The notes under the pieces are model-generated. The model did no database searches. It saw nothing but the letters and a program-made list of their open reading frames with translations, and had not been told where the DNA came from. This document shows positions 29,249-38,799 of a stretch of DNA of 64,000 bases, one piece after another (the first letter of the stretch is position 1; each line of letters begins with the position of its first letter). The stretch spans positions 1,908,693 through 1,972,692 of the forward strand of contig KB445795.1 of NCBI GenBank assembly GCA_000320605.2, read 5' to 3'. A program made the position numbers and the translations under genes. The stretch is from Gelatoporia subvermispora B. Lineage: Eukaryota > Basidiomycota > Agaricomycetes > Polyporales > Gelatoporiaceae.

Positions 29249-29844
29249 ATGTACACAACTCGCTCTTTGATCCTCGCTCTTTTCATGTTCTGTTTCTGCC
29301 ATCTCTGCTCCGCTACTCTTCACGGGACGATCTCTGATACGATCGAGAGAGTCCACCACAAGGACATCCTCATGCACCGCCATGAAGCCCATGGCAAACG
29401 GTTCGATAACGAACGGTTCACCTGGTACAATGCGGGTCAGAACGCATGCGGTTCTGTCGATTCGTCGAGTGACTGGGTAAGTAGCATCCAGCATGATCTT
29501 CAGCGGCCCCGAAACCTCACCATTTGTGGACAGGTTGTCGCCATGAATTCCGAGGTAAACTGCAACCGCTTGGTGTCTGATCTCTGCTAACAATAGTGGA
29601 AAGCAATTCGACGGCGGTTCACACTGCTATCAGACGATCACCCTTTCATATGGCGGAAAGACTACTCAGGTTAAGGTCACCGACGAAGTGAGTTTCCCAG
29701 ACTTATTCAGAAGTCGCAATGAGTGAACGGACCGTAAAACAGTGTCCTGGTTGTCAGTACGGCGCCCTGGACCTGTCAGAGCCCCTGTTCTCTTATTTCG
29801 CCCCCACGTCCCAGGGCGTGATTTACGGCGAGTGGAACTTCTAG
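29249..29844 (+). CDS. Secreted double-psi beta-barrel (RlpA/expansin-like) protein, short form (DPBB-1)
   Basis: A predicted secreted 144-residue protein. The signal peptide is MYTTRSLILALFMFCFCHLC up to SATLHG. A His/Arg-rich propeptide-like stretch ends in GKR, a Kex2-like dibasic site, just before the mature domain. The domain reads RFTWYNAGQNACGS, then VVAMNSE, HCYQTITLSYGGKT, VTDECPGC and LDLSEPLFSYFAP, the DPBB fold of RlpA/barwin/expansin-like proteins with Cys in NACG, HC and CPGC. It has four exons of 228, 21, 84 and 102 bases. The protein ends directly after YGEWNF, with no Ser/Thr/Pro stalk, unlike its two paralogs. Such proteins loosen or bind cell walls without known hydrolysis; the role here is unproven. 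First of a tandem trio. Confidence 0.88.
29534..29554 (+). other. 21-base microexon of DPBB-1 (VVAMNSE)
   Basis: Flanked by GGACAG before and GTAAAC after; phase 0 on both sides. Skipping it would keep the frame but delete a core beta strand. The same-sized exon occurs at the same place in both paralogs. Confidence 0.85.
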
Positions 29845-30315
29845 CTAATCCAGCTATTAGGACACGTCCGTCTGCCGTTGTTCTTGGCATAGTGTATGGC
29901 TTATATTTAGCTCCCTGGATTGCGATTGTGATGTGATAGCCTCCACGTATCATAGTGTCTTGTACGCCGCCCAACTCGGTGCCGCCAGTAGTACTGATAG
30001 CCACTCGCTAAAGCATACTCAAATGTAGTTTCCTAATATCATTGGTGATTTAGCTAGATGTTTTAGTGGCAGGGACTGACGGATCAAAACTTATAGGGCA
30101 CCATTTGAGTGACCACGCATTGAATCACTGGGAAATAATCTGTAATGGGGACTTTCATATCCCCCATTATGCAGCTTGACTGCTTACAAAGGAGCGATGA
30201 AATCGTATTCGCGAAATGTGCGTCCGAGACGGTGATAGTAATGTACATTTTGACAGTGACTTAGAGTATTGTCCGATGCCGTAAGCTTGTGCGCCTTTGA
30301 GGACAAGCTGACAGG
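29845..30315. other. Convergent intergenic region, DPBB-1 / CBP4
   Basis: 471 bases holding the 3' UTRs of two converging genes; nothing else is seen. Confidence 0.4.
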
Positions 30316-30864
30316 TTATGAAGATTTCGGAGGCTGTCTCTCTGCCCATATTGGTTGTTGAGGATCCGGGTTGTTGACCTAACTTGCGAATGAGGATCCG
30401 GGGAACATGAACGGGGCTAAAGAACGCACCTGCTGTTCCATCTGTCTCTTGGCGTTCTCTGCAGTTAGCCGAGCAGCGCGGATCTGGTCAGCCTTGCGCT
30501 TCAGGTCCGGAGACAGCGACTGGCAAATACATGAGAACACAATAGTTTGTCGTTTGCACACAAGAGGATGAAAGAGTATTGTCTTCTTGGGTCACCCTGT
30601 TCACCTGACCACTTACATTATAGAATTCTTCCTCGGTCGGAGTGGTTGCTGAATTGCAGTCACAGAACGCGTCAGCGGCAGAATTCGACCGTATATCAAA
30701 TGTTGTACGTACTTCGCATAAGAACATACCCGAAACCTACGACTGGATATCGAGTAACGCGTACGAACGCAAATCATGTCAGAAACGCAGGGGTCACGAA
30801 GTCGAACAGGCGGCGCACTTCCACAACTGGCGAAGAAGACACGACCCCAAGGAAACCCAGACAT
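30316..30864 (-). CDS. CBP4: Cytochrome bc1 complex assembly factor CBP4
   Basis: CBP4 works with Cbp3/Cbp6 on newly made cytochrome b in the inner mitochondrial membrane. The gene is in five tiny exons: 30828-30864, 30713-30742, 30617-30648, 30430-30519 and 30316-30378. Joined, they give 83 residues with no frame conflict. The start MSGFPWGRVFFA leads into a single membrane helix (IVGFGYVLMR), then TTTPTEEEFYNSLSPDLKRK, a charged helix (AARLTAENAKRQMEQQ) and PIWAERQPPKSS. The order helix, TTPT block, SPxLK block and PIW matches yeast CBP4, which is longer at its C-terminus. It sits antisense between two secreted paralogs, an unrelated insertion. Every donor is GTxxGT or GTTGTG and every acceptor ends in AG; the first donor (GTTGTG) is the weakest. 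Confidence 0.86.
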
Positions 30865-31207
30865 GTCTTTACAGTCGGTCAAAGTCAAGTCCTCGAATTG
30901 ATAAGAGTGGGATCCTGCGAGTTCCAACTGGGCGCGTTGCGAGACGAGGTCAGCCTCCAGAACTGGATCCGCGACAAATGCGCAAGAGGATGACTCGTTA
31001 CGTAATGGAGGCTGGCGACGCGACCTAGACTCGCATAAAAGGGAAACGGGGTACTTAGCGATAGGCCCCGCGCCGCTGTTCTCGACGGTTGCGGCTTCAT
31101 ATAAAAGGCCCCCAACGTCGCATCTTTGCGTCCACACGGTCACCTAGGCTTCGTTCCAGCCTGTCCTGTCTCTACGATTTCTCGAGATTCTGACTCCACA
31201 GACCGCC
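30865..31207. promoter_or_regulatory. Divergent promoter, CBP4 / DPBB-2
   Basis: 343 bases shared by CBP4 (leftward) and the second DPBB gene (rightward); it carries the DPBB-2 TATA box. No additional gene. Confidence 0.45.
31100..31107 (+). promoter_or_regulatory. TATA box (TATAAAAG) of DPBB-2
   Basis: A consensus TATAAAAG lies about 100 bases upstream of the ATG at 31208. A TATAAAAG-like sequence (CATAAAAG) also occurs near 31,034. Confidence 0.55.
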
Positions 31208-32237
31208 ATGTGCACTACAACCCGTCTTTCCTTCCTTGCGTCTCTCGTTCTTGCTCTGTCGTTCTCTAGTTTTGTTCTGGCCGATCTGGGTGCGCACGGG
31301 CATGGAAGCAACGGCCTATCAAGACGGCGCCATGCAGTAAATGCCATGGAACGCGACCGTCATGCGGACAAGCGGTATGACGGTGCCCGGTTCAGCTTCT
31401 ATGATGCAGGCCAGAACGCGTGTGGTTCGTTTGATTCGGGCAGCGACTTCGTGAGTACAGTTTTGAATCTTGCCCAAAAGTGATATGTTGACGTGTCTCC
31501 TCCAGATCGTAGCTCTTAACAGTGGTGTAGGTTTCCTTGAAGTTGACTTCAATTCTCCAGCGGATGGCTGACATGCCTGCCAGTCTTGGGATGGCGGTTC
31601 TCATTGCTACGAGAAGATCTTGATTTCATACAACGGAAAGACGGCCACGGCTACGATTACCGACGAGGTGAGTCTTTGTCACAAACGTCTGCCTGTGACA
31701 TTTCTAACGTCGCGTTCACAGTGTCCCGGCTGCCCTGCTCCCGGGGGCTTGGACTTCTCTAGAGGTCTCTTCGATTACTTTGCCCCAGAAAGCGAAGGGA
31801 TTATCTATGGTACTTGGAACTTCGGAGGCGAGCCGGCTCCCGCGCCTTCACCCCCACCGCCGCCACCACCGCCCCCGCCTCCCAGTCCATCGCCCATTTG
31901 GACTCCACCCCCTCCTCCCCCGCCCCCGACTACTACTCACTACAAGAGCCCGACTCCGACCCCGAGTAGTACACCGATCCTTGAGATCTCCCTTGCGGTA
32001 TCTTCGTCTACTCCAAGCAGCTCCAGTAGTTCGAGTTCGAGTTCGAGTTCCAGCAACTCAAGCTCTAGCAGCCCCACCAGCTCGTCAACTGCATCCTCGA
32101 GCACTCCTACCTCGTCGGCAACCCCGACACCCACGGCCCCGGCTTTCGATCAGGGGACAATCAACCAACTGAACATGGCACTTGTCGGTCTTGGCGGCCT
32201 TGTGGACGTTGCATACCTGACACAGTCACAGTCATAA
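31208..32237 (+). CDS. Secreted DPBB protein with Pro/Ser stalk (DPBB-2)
   Basis: A 287-residue paralog of DPBB-1. The signal peptide (MCTTTRLSFLASLVLALSF) is followed by a His/Arg-rich pro-region ending in dibasic KR. The domain reads RFSFYDAGQNACGSFDSGSDF, IVALNSG, SWDGGSHCYEKI and TDECPGCP, then LDFSRGLFDYFAPESEG. After IYGTWNF a low-complexity stalk begins: a run of 11 prolines, a second proline run, then more than 40 serines, probably O-glycosylated. The C-terminal end (ALVGLGGLVDVAYLTQSQS) is hydrophobic, but ends in polar residues, so GPI anchoring is uncertain. Exons: 31208-31450, 31506-31526, 31584-31667 and 31722-32237. Likely cell-wall-bound or wall-spanning. Confidence 0.88.
31506..31526 (+). 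other. 21-base microexon of DPBB-2 (IVALNSG)
   Basis: Bounded by CTCCAG and GTAGGT; phase 0 on both sides, equivalent to the exons at 29534 and 33136. Confidence 0.85.
32028..32048 (+). repeat. AGTTCG hexamer repeat coding for serine
   Basis: About three and a half copies of AGTTCG within the serine stalk of DPBB-2. Replication slippage here would lengthen or shorten the stalk in units of two serines. Confidence 0.7.
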
Positions 32238-32804
32238 GATTATGCGTATTCCCGTCGTGGACGGTCGCGGTGATGAACTTTCAGACGACACCCATACATC
32301 TTGGAACCATATATGATATTGACACACGACATGGAAAATCATACAGTAATTTTTGTTAATTTCTAGCTCATTCACGTCAAATGCATTTCGTTCTCGATTT
32401 CGACTTAGTGTGTTACATGTTGATTCGCTCGGAAGATATCGCGTCGATTATGAAAGTCGGCGACGACCAAAGAGAGACCCGTGGTCGGTTGTTGGCATGC
32501 TGAATTTGATGGCGGTCGATCCCTAAGCGTATGAGCCTGGAACGAGCGCCTGGCCAGACGGGGACGGGCAGCATGAGGCACGGGTGGCTGATTGCCTTTG
32601 TTTTACCGAACAAATAAAGCGTCGGCGCGGCGACAACTGCATCACGCCCGACGTTCCTCCTGTCAACGACGACGACCGCTGCTTTCCTCCTCGTTCGTAT
32701 TTCACGGCTTCTCAGCCAAAGTCTCTCCCTTAGCTTCACGGTCTTTTCCCCAACGCGCGATTCGTGCTCCGAGACTCTCCAAACCCATACCTAACTCGCC
32801 AAAA
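32238..32804. promoter_or_regulatory. Intergenic, DPBB-2 3' UTR and DPBB-3 promoter
   Basis: 567 bases between two same-strand paralogs. AT-rich 3' UTR on the left, then a CT-rich leader before the ATG at 32805. No TATA box as good as in the other two; an AAATAAAG stands near 32,613. Confidence 0.4.
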
Positions 32805-33908
32805 ATGGTCAACATGCGGTCTTTCACTGTCTTGGCTACTGCGCTCTCCTTGAGCATGCCATTCGTTGCAGCCGAACATCTCTCTCTTTCAAGGCGCCAT
32901 CATAACTCGGTAGCGATGAGCAAGCGTGACGATGTCAGTGCCCCCGGTCCTTTCAGCGGCGCCCGTTTCACTTTCTACGAAACTGGCTTGTGAGTTCATC
33001 CTTTTGCTTCAAGGGGCGAGATCAGAATTGAGCGACGGCTCCGCAGGGGTGCATGTGGTCAGACTAACACTGACAGCGACTTCGTACGTACCCCCATTTA
33101 CCTCATGGTATTATCAAAAACTCATTCGACGGCAGATTGTCGCTCTGAACACGCCCGTGAGTTCGAGGACCGAGCTTGTGAAGCTCCTCGTACTGATCTC
33201 TCCTCCAGCAATACGGTAACAGCTACCCTGGACCTAACTGCTTCCGGTCGATCACCATCACCGCGAACGGCAAGACGACCACTGCGACTATCATGGATGA
33301 GGTTTGTCTACATTTTTCGTGACTCTCTAATTCGAAATTAACCCTCTGTACAGTGCCCCGGATGCCCCTACATGGGTCTGGACATGTCTCCTGGCTTGTT
33401 CTCCTTCTTTGCGGATGAGAGCGTCGGTGTACTCGAAGGCACATGGTCCTACAACGATGGCGGCTCCGGAGGCTCTGACCCGGCTCCCTCTCCTTCGCCC
33501 TCGCCGAAGCCCAAGACCACGCCGCCCCCGCCCCCGCCCCCTCCCACTACGACCTGGGCGCCTCCCCCGCCGCCGCCGACTACTCACCACACCACGTCTT
33601 CGCCTCCCCCGCCGCCGCCGCCGCCTTCGTCGACCTGGACCCCCGAGCCTACCACTAGCTGGACTCCCTCCAGCAGCTGGACTCCGAGCAGCAGCTGGAC
33701 GCCCTCCAGCAGCAGCGTCTGGTCGTCGTCGTCCGTCTGGACCCCCTCGAGCAGCTCGGTCTCCTCCAGCTCGGCTGCACCGAGCAGCGCCGCCTCCGCG
33801 ATCCCCACTGGGGTCCCTGGCGACGCGTCGGACCCCGAGACCCTCCTCTCCGTCAACCAGGCCTTTATTGGCATTGGCGGTCTGGTCGTTGCTGGCGCGC
33901 GCCTGTAA
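32805..33908 (+). CDS. Secreted DPBB protein with Pro/Thr/Trp/Ser stalk (DPBB-3)
   Basis: A 296-residue third paralog. The signal peptide is MVNMRSFTVLATALSLSM up to FVAAEH, then a short pro-region ending MSKR. The domain reads RFTFYETGLGACGQTNTDSDF, IVALNTP, NCFRSITITANGKT and MDECPGCP with MGLDMSPGLFSFFADESVG. This copy has lost the Q-N-A spacing of the others, and has one extra intron between TGL and GACG (32990-33046). The stalk is built of Pro runs and a repeated Trp-Thr-Pro-Ser-Ser-Ser unit, and the C-terminus is hydrophobic (QAFIGIGGLVVAGARL), which fits a GPI-anchor signal. Exons: 32805-32989, 33047-33083, 33136-33156, 33209-33301 and 33354-33908. Probably wall- or membrane-attached. 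Confidence 0.87.
33136..33156 (+). other. 21-base microexon of DPBB-3 (IVALNTP)
   Basis: Bounded by CGGCAG and GTGAGT; phase 0 on both sides; third copy of the conserved microexon. Confidence 0.85.
33655..33745 (+). repeat. Tandem Trp-Thr-Pro-Ser-Ser-Ser coding repeat
   Basis: Repeated units of the type TGGACTCCCTCCAGCAGC encode SWTPSSSWTPSSSWTPSSS inside the DPBB-3 stalk. Regularly spaced tryptophans in a glycosylation-rich stalk are unusual. Confidence 0.75.
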
Positions 33909-34799
33909 AAGGCGTGCCAGAACGTCCCCAGCTGAGCAGAGGTCTGGGGTCATGCAGCGCCCAGGATGTGGTTGATGCGCATCAACTCAAACTACACATC
34001 ATATACCATTTTTCTTTGTTGCTAGTTTATTATACGTTTTGTTTTCTACCGCTGTGCGTACACACCTGGGCTTCGCTCGCAGAGCACCCGGATGATACCC
34101 TTCATTCTTTGTTGTGGGCGATAGCGGGATTGTGGTACTAGCGGGTCTTTGGGCGGGCAGACGATCTGGGCCAGTTGAGAAAGCTGCCGGTCGTGCACGC
34201 GCCGTCGTTGTAGTTGATACTCGGACATTGCTATCTTACTGCATCGTGACTACGTAGGGCTGTCTAGCTTGTACTGTAATTCTGGCTGTAGTCGTGAAGA
34301 CGTTTCATGAACATGATGAATTGTGCAGATCTGTGCGCGCTGCGCGATGTATGACGGGGTCTTCCGTTGCCAGCTTGACATGATGAGTTGGAGCGTGATG
34401 AATTGATGATACGTGACTACATACAGCTATGTATACACACAATAAGCAAGATTAAAGCTAATAACACAGCGGACGAATTAGACGGAGTAGCGAATCATTA
34501 GCAAGCATGGGAACCTGGTGAGCACATGTGCTGACCAAAGATGAGGTGGACCGTGGGACGCTGCATATTGCACGCGCGGGACGAAATGAAAACACATGAG
34601 CACTTGTACACGTACTATACAGATCATCGTGGCGGAACGAAGCGCAAATCTGTCCGCGGAGAATGCCCACGCGAAATTTCCAGCACGAAAGGCCGGATCT
34701 GGGTAAGCTGTCCGGTGGAACAGCTGAGAAAGCGGCTGGCGAGACCGTCCAACCAGAATGCGACATCCCGTCATGCATCAGTGCATCACCGTCGTCAGC
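33909..34799. other. Convergent intergenic region, DPBB-3 / unknown Lys-rich gene
   Basis: 891 bases between two converging stops. It is AT-richer than its surroundings at 34,380-34,500. Open frames of about 100 codons at 34.46-34.78 kb on the minus strand have no protein-like features. No gene called. Confidence 0.4.
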
Positions 34800-36069
34800 T
34801 CAGTGGCAGGTGACAAGCAGGACGCTGAGCCCGATGCTCTTGACCTTCTTGACCGGCACGCGCCTTCCATTGCGCACCTCGCGCATGAGCGAGCTGCGGC
34901 TCGGGTGCATGACCGCGCGGAGCGCGTCGAGGCCGCGCTCACGCACGGCGAGATAGTCGCGCACGTTGAGGAAGACGCACGTCTTGAGCAGCGTCTTTGC
35001 GGCGCGTATGGAGTGCGGGAGGGAGGGGAGGCTGTAGAACGACAGCGTGGTGTCCGCCGACGTGAACGCGGTCGGGCACAGCCCAAGCTCCACGATGAGA
35101 GCTTGCAGGAACTTCAGGCTGATGGACGCCGACTGCGCACTCGATGCAGAGCTCGACAGAAATCTGTTGGACGGGAAGAGGAAGAAGGAAAAAATCACAT
35201 CTGTCAGCGCGTCCGCATGGCAACATGAAGTTCGGCGCGACATACGAGGAGATGTATTGTACAGCGTCGCGGTAGGCGGGCGTGGACACGCTGCAATCGC
35301 CTGCCTCGGAGACGTCGTTCACGACTGGGCGCTCGCCCAGTCCCGGATCCGCGGGAGGCTGTCCTGCTGCCTTCTTCTCAGCCGCAGCCTTGGCTGCCTT
35401 GCGCTTTGCCTTCTTGAGCGAAGGCACCTGTGCCGCAGAGGCCTTCTTGGACGGAGTCGCTTTCACGTCTGCCGTCTTCGAGGCCTTTGCCTTGGACGGA
35501 GTCGCTTTCGCGCCTACCGTCTTCGAGGCCTTTGCCTCTGCCGGAGACTTCAACGTAGTGGAATCGCCCTTCTTGGGCTGCGAAGACGGCGCGCTGGGCT
35601 TCGGGGTCGAAGGGTTCGGAGCGGCTGTGGGCTTTGCCTTCTTGATCGCAGCAACGGGCTGAGCTACGACCTTCTTCTTGCTGCGTTTGCGCTTGGGCAC
35701 ATTGGGTGTCAGAGTTTTGAGCCCCTTTGCACCCCTAGCAGCAGGGATAGACATCGAGGGCCGGCTGATCGTCATCGACGCGACGGCGATGGACAGTCCA
35801 TCCAAGAGCGCTCTAGGTGAAGAAGGCCTGCTCAAGAGGATGTAATCGTCGGAAAGCGCAGCCGGAGATCGTGGCTGCGATTGGAGCACCATAGAGGATG
35901 AGATGTCTGAAACTGACCAGACGATCTCGTCATCTGAGTCCAGATCCTCGGATAGGATGCCATAGGAGGCGGACAGAGCTGAGCCACCTCCGTGGGACGT
36001 CGCTGAGAAGTAGTCGTATGACGAGATGGACGACGGGGAGAGCGCGCCCGAATCGGCAGGAGCGGACAT
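34800..36069 (-). CDS. Unknown Lys/Ala/Ser-rich protein with conserved C-terminal region
   Basis: 395 residues in two exons (35246-36069 and 34800-35163), joined at donor GTATGT. The N-terminus (MSAPADSGALSPSSISSYDY) is Ser-rich and acidic (SEDLDSDDEIVWSVSD). The middle is basic and low-complexity, with Lys-Ala-Ser-Lys-Thr blocks and a likely nuclear localisation signal PKRKRSKKK. The C-terminal 130 residues are non-repetitive and probably folded and helical (SISLKFLQALIVELGL, AKTLLKTCVFLNVRDYLAVR, RNGRRVPVKKVKS). I do not recognise a family. Nuclear location is inferred from the basic clusters. It shares a divergent promoter with the Sld3-like gene. Confidence 0.72.
35447..35536 (-). repeat. 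Two tandem 45-base units coding for a 15-residue Lys-rich repeat
   Basis: Two adjacent near-identical 45-base units (starting at 35447 and 35492) encode KASKTVGAKATPS-like and KASKTADVKATPS-like blocks in the unknown protein. The near-identity at the base level points to a recent internal duplication. Confidence 0.8.
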
Positions 36070-36746
36070 GGCGATGAGGGAGAGGAAAGTAAAAGAGCGA
36101 AGGGGACGGTAGGCAATGCACGAAGGCGAGAGATAACGACCCTGGTCGATCTATCGGTCTTTAAGGGGGTTGAGGGCAGTCAGTGGGAAACCGATAAATT
36201 CTAGATTGGGGAAACAGGTCCCAATTGTCCTGGCTCCTGATTGAGGAGATCGTCTTGCACGAGATGATGGAATCGCGGCCTGCAGGCTTAAGCTTCAATG
36301 CATTTCGCACAGAGAAGGGGTTACGAATGAAACGCAAGCAAGCACGGGTCCTCCGCTCCAAATACTGCAATGCGGCTTATTTATCCCCGATTCGACGACG
36401 GTGACCCTATCTCTGACGACTCTCTTTGAGTCAGTATCTACGATCGAGGGTGCCTACCAGCAACCCACTGCGGAATAATGAGTGGTGTTACGATACACTT
36501 ACCCCGATGCGGCCTTTCAAAGTCCTTCACTACACTCGCAGTCGTCCGGAGCAGCAACGAAAGCAGAATCACGGACAAGATTGCCCTCGAGGCGGCTCTC
36601 CGAGAGTCCCACATTGCCCAGCTATACAGCTCCGCGGCCCGGACCGTGGCAACCGCGACAACGCAATATGTCACGTATCACGTGTAAAGTCGTAACGCGT
36701 CTTGTCACGGCGCGTCTGACGCGGTGGCGGAACCTAAGCATAAGCC
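36070..36746. promoter_or_regulatory. Divergent promoter, unknown Lys-rich gene / Sld3-like
   Basis: 677 bases. Between about 36,430 and 36,690 nearly all frames on both strands are open, with a clean donor/acceptor pair on the minus strand (GTAAGT near 36,503, CCGCAG near 36,465). A very small gene is possible, but I could not build one with a convincing start. Close to the Sld3-like ATG are CACGTATCACGTG and an ACGCGT. Confidence 0.4.
36695..36700. promoter_or_regulatory. ACGCGT (MCB-like) site upstream of the Sld3-like gene
   Basis: A palindromic ACGCGT lies 47 bases upstream of the ATG, with a related GACGCGG some 20 bases further on. A G1/S box in front of a replication initiation gene is consistent with MBF control, which is an inference from yeasts. 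Confidence 0.45.
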
Positions 36747-38683
36747 ATGGAAGAGTCCCAGCACCCACCGGTCGTCGTTGACTCTATGACTATCGTTGCG
36801 CCTTCTCCGCATCATCTTCCGCTGGAGTGCTCTGTGAAATGGACCGCAACCCAAGAAAGATCTATCAATCACGAGTTTCCGTTCATTGACCTTCACCTGG
36901 AGACGCCAGAAGACTATGTTTCGCGCATATATCTACAGCATTTATGGCTTCCAGAGGTACGTAGATCAGCTAGATATTGGACTGTGACGTGTCTTTGCAT
37001 GGGTTTACTTCACTCACATCCTTGCGAGTGTTTGCACAGTTGCCCGGAGTCCCGCGTAACTTGTAATCAGATGCCAATTACCGGGATCCATGCGGACATG
37101 TCATCATATTTATGACTGTATCCCCTAGAGATGCCCTATGTGCTCACGAAATGTTTTGGATATAGTCTCTGATGCCTCTTCGATTCCTGGTTCTTTCGCT
37201 CCTCCGGGTCACATCAGACCCGCAGCCGTCTGCACAGACCCCAGCCCCTCATTGTCTCATACACCTTCTACACCCCCTACTTCTCACCCCACGCGCTTGC
37301 TCTCAAAAATATCAGACACATGTATCTCAAGTCCTCGCTGACGACAGCAGTGGCTCTAGTGACGTGGAAGAGAGCATGATGTGGTACGCTTTGAAATTCG
37401 AGAAGATGGACGATGATCAGGGGAGACATGCCAAGGGCGATCATCATGTCTTGGACGGCAAGTGGAAGAATGATTGGTTAGAACGAATGGAACGTCGCGA
37501 GTGAGTGCCTATTCAATGACATAGCATTACAGAGTCTAATTCTCCAGGTAGAGTCCTAATACAGATTCTACTTCACTTTCTCTTGCTTTCCCTCCCCGGC
37601 GTTCCTACTCCCAACCAGACAGACTCACCCCCCGCTTCGCCGAGAAAGCGCAAGCGTCACCAGCGAGACGACGTCCTACCGTCGACAGCTGTGCTGGAAG
37701 AACAGCTCGAGTTCCTCATGGATAAGCTGTCCATGTGGCAACTCATGTCATCTCTCGATGAGCCTGGACGACCTGGGGCCCCTCTGCCCAACAGCAAAGG
37801 GAAGCAGAAAGCTGTGGACGAGAGGGATTGGATGCAAGTCTTTTGCGAAGACCTCGTTGAGCGACTGTGAGTTTTGCCTTGCTTCCCTTGTCGTACCATG
37901 GTCCGCAGATTCTGATCAGGCTACAGGTTCCGAGATAAACTGCCCGAACTATGCAGACTACTGCGGTCCAAGGTGTTCCAGGATTCACCCTTCTCCGACG
38001 CCTCAGACGACCCCGACAAGTCACCTCCACCATCTCCCCGACAAAAGGCCAAACGATTGAAACAGCCCGCTGCACCAGACGACAATGGGCCCGGCAACGC
38101 GCGCTCCCGTTCCAGGTCCCTCTCAATGTCCCTAGAGCAAGAGCGTGAGCGTTCACGCTCAGTAAGCATCGGTCCAGGTAATGCACGCAAACGCACACTT
38201 GATCGGGAGATCAGCATGTCTACTGGCTTCAAGGGGAAGGAGAAGACGAAGAGTAAATCTCAACTTCCGCCAGCGCGATCGAAGGCACCGTCTGCGGGCC
38301 CTTCGGAGAAAGAGAGGCCCGGGCTTGCTAATCTACGCAAGAACAGCTCGAAAGGGGTCATTCTCGTCACTGCGACACCAACCAAGACCGATGGCCGAAT
38401 TAGCAAGCAGCCCGACACCGCCATTCTGGACTCACTCAAGGCTGCTGCCCCAACCTTCGGTGGCTCATATGCGACAGCGATCGACAGCTCGCCTCTGACC
38501 CCCATCGTTGAAGGCGACGATCGGGATGACGAATGGACTCTCCCGAGCTCGCCCGATGTCCTGCTTTTAGGCTCACAAGGAAAGGATTGGGATCAAGAAG
38601 TTCGAGAAGCACGGAGACTCCTTTCAGGAAGAGGAGGGCACGTTCTGGTTACGGGGACACCTACCAAGCCTCGACGGAAATGA
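36747..38683 (+). CDS. Sld3-like DNA replication initiation regulator
   Basis: Sld3 loads Cdc45 on origins and, once phosphorylated by CDK, binds Dpb11. The start at 36747 gives MEESQHPPVVVD. Exon joins that keep frame are LWLPE to SLMPLRF (intron 36,958-37,167), and ERMERRE to VLIQILLHFLLLSLPG using the acceptor CCAGGTAG near 37,550. The core matches the Sld3 C-terminal domain type: MMWYALKFEKM, KNDWLERMERRE, ILLHFLLLSLPG, LEEQLEFLMDKLSMWQLM and WMQVFCEDLVERL. The tail is basic, Ser/Pro-rich and unstructured with repeated SP/TP sites (SSPLTPIV, LVTATPTK, LVTGTPTKPRRK), good CDK targets. I assign this from motif memory; a profile search against the Sld3 family would settle it. About 500 residues. 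Confidence 0.8.
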
Positions 38684-38799
38684 CTTTGCTTTACCGTAAC
38701 CGCAGCAAAGACGGATCGACGATCATACTTATTTCATCGCAAGGAAGGAGGCCGTAATGTGTTACGAGGGACAGATATCCAAGGGGCTTCAACGCTAAT

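Noticed and set aside
33327..33975. Long Arg/Pro/Gly-rich frames on both strands over the DPBB-3 stalk
   Set aside because: Out-of-frame readings of the Pro/Ser repeat; the in-frame product continues the DPBB domain.
35047..35820. 257-codon plus-strand frame rich in Arg/Leu/Gly
   Set aside because: Antisense of the Lys/Ala/Ser-rich gene; periodicity comes from that gene's repeats.
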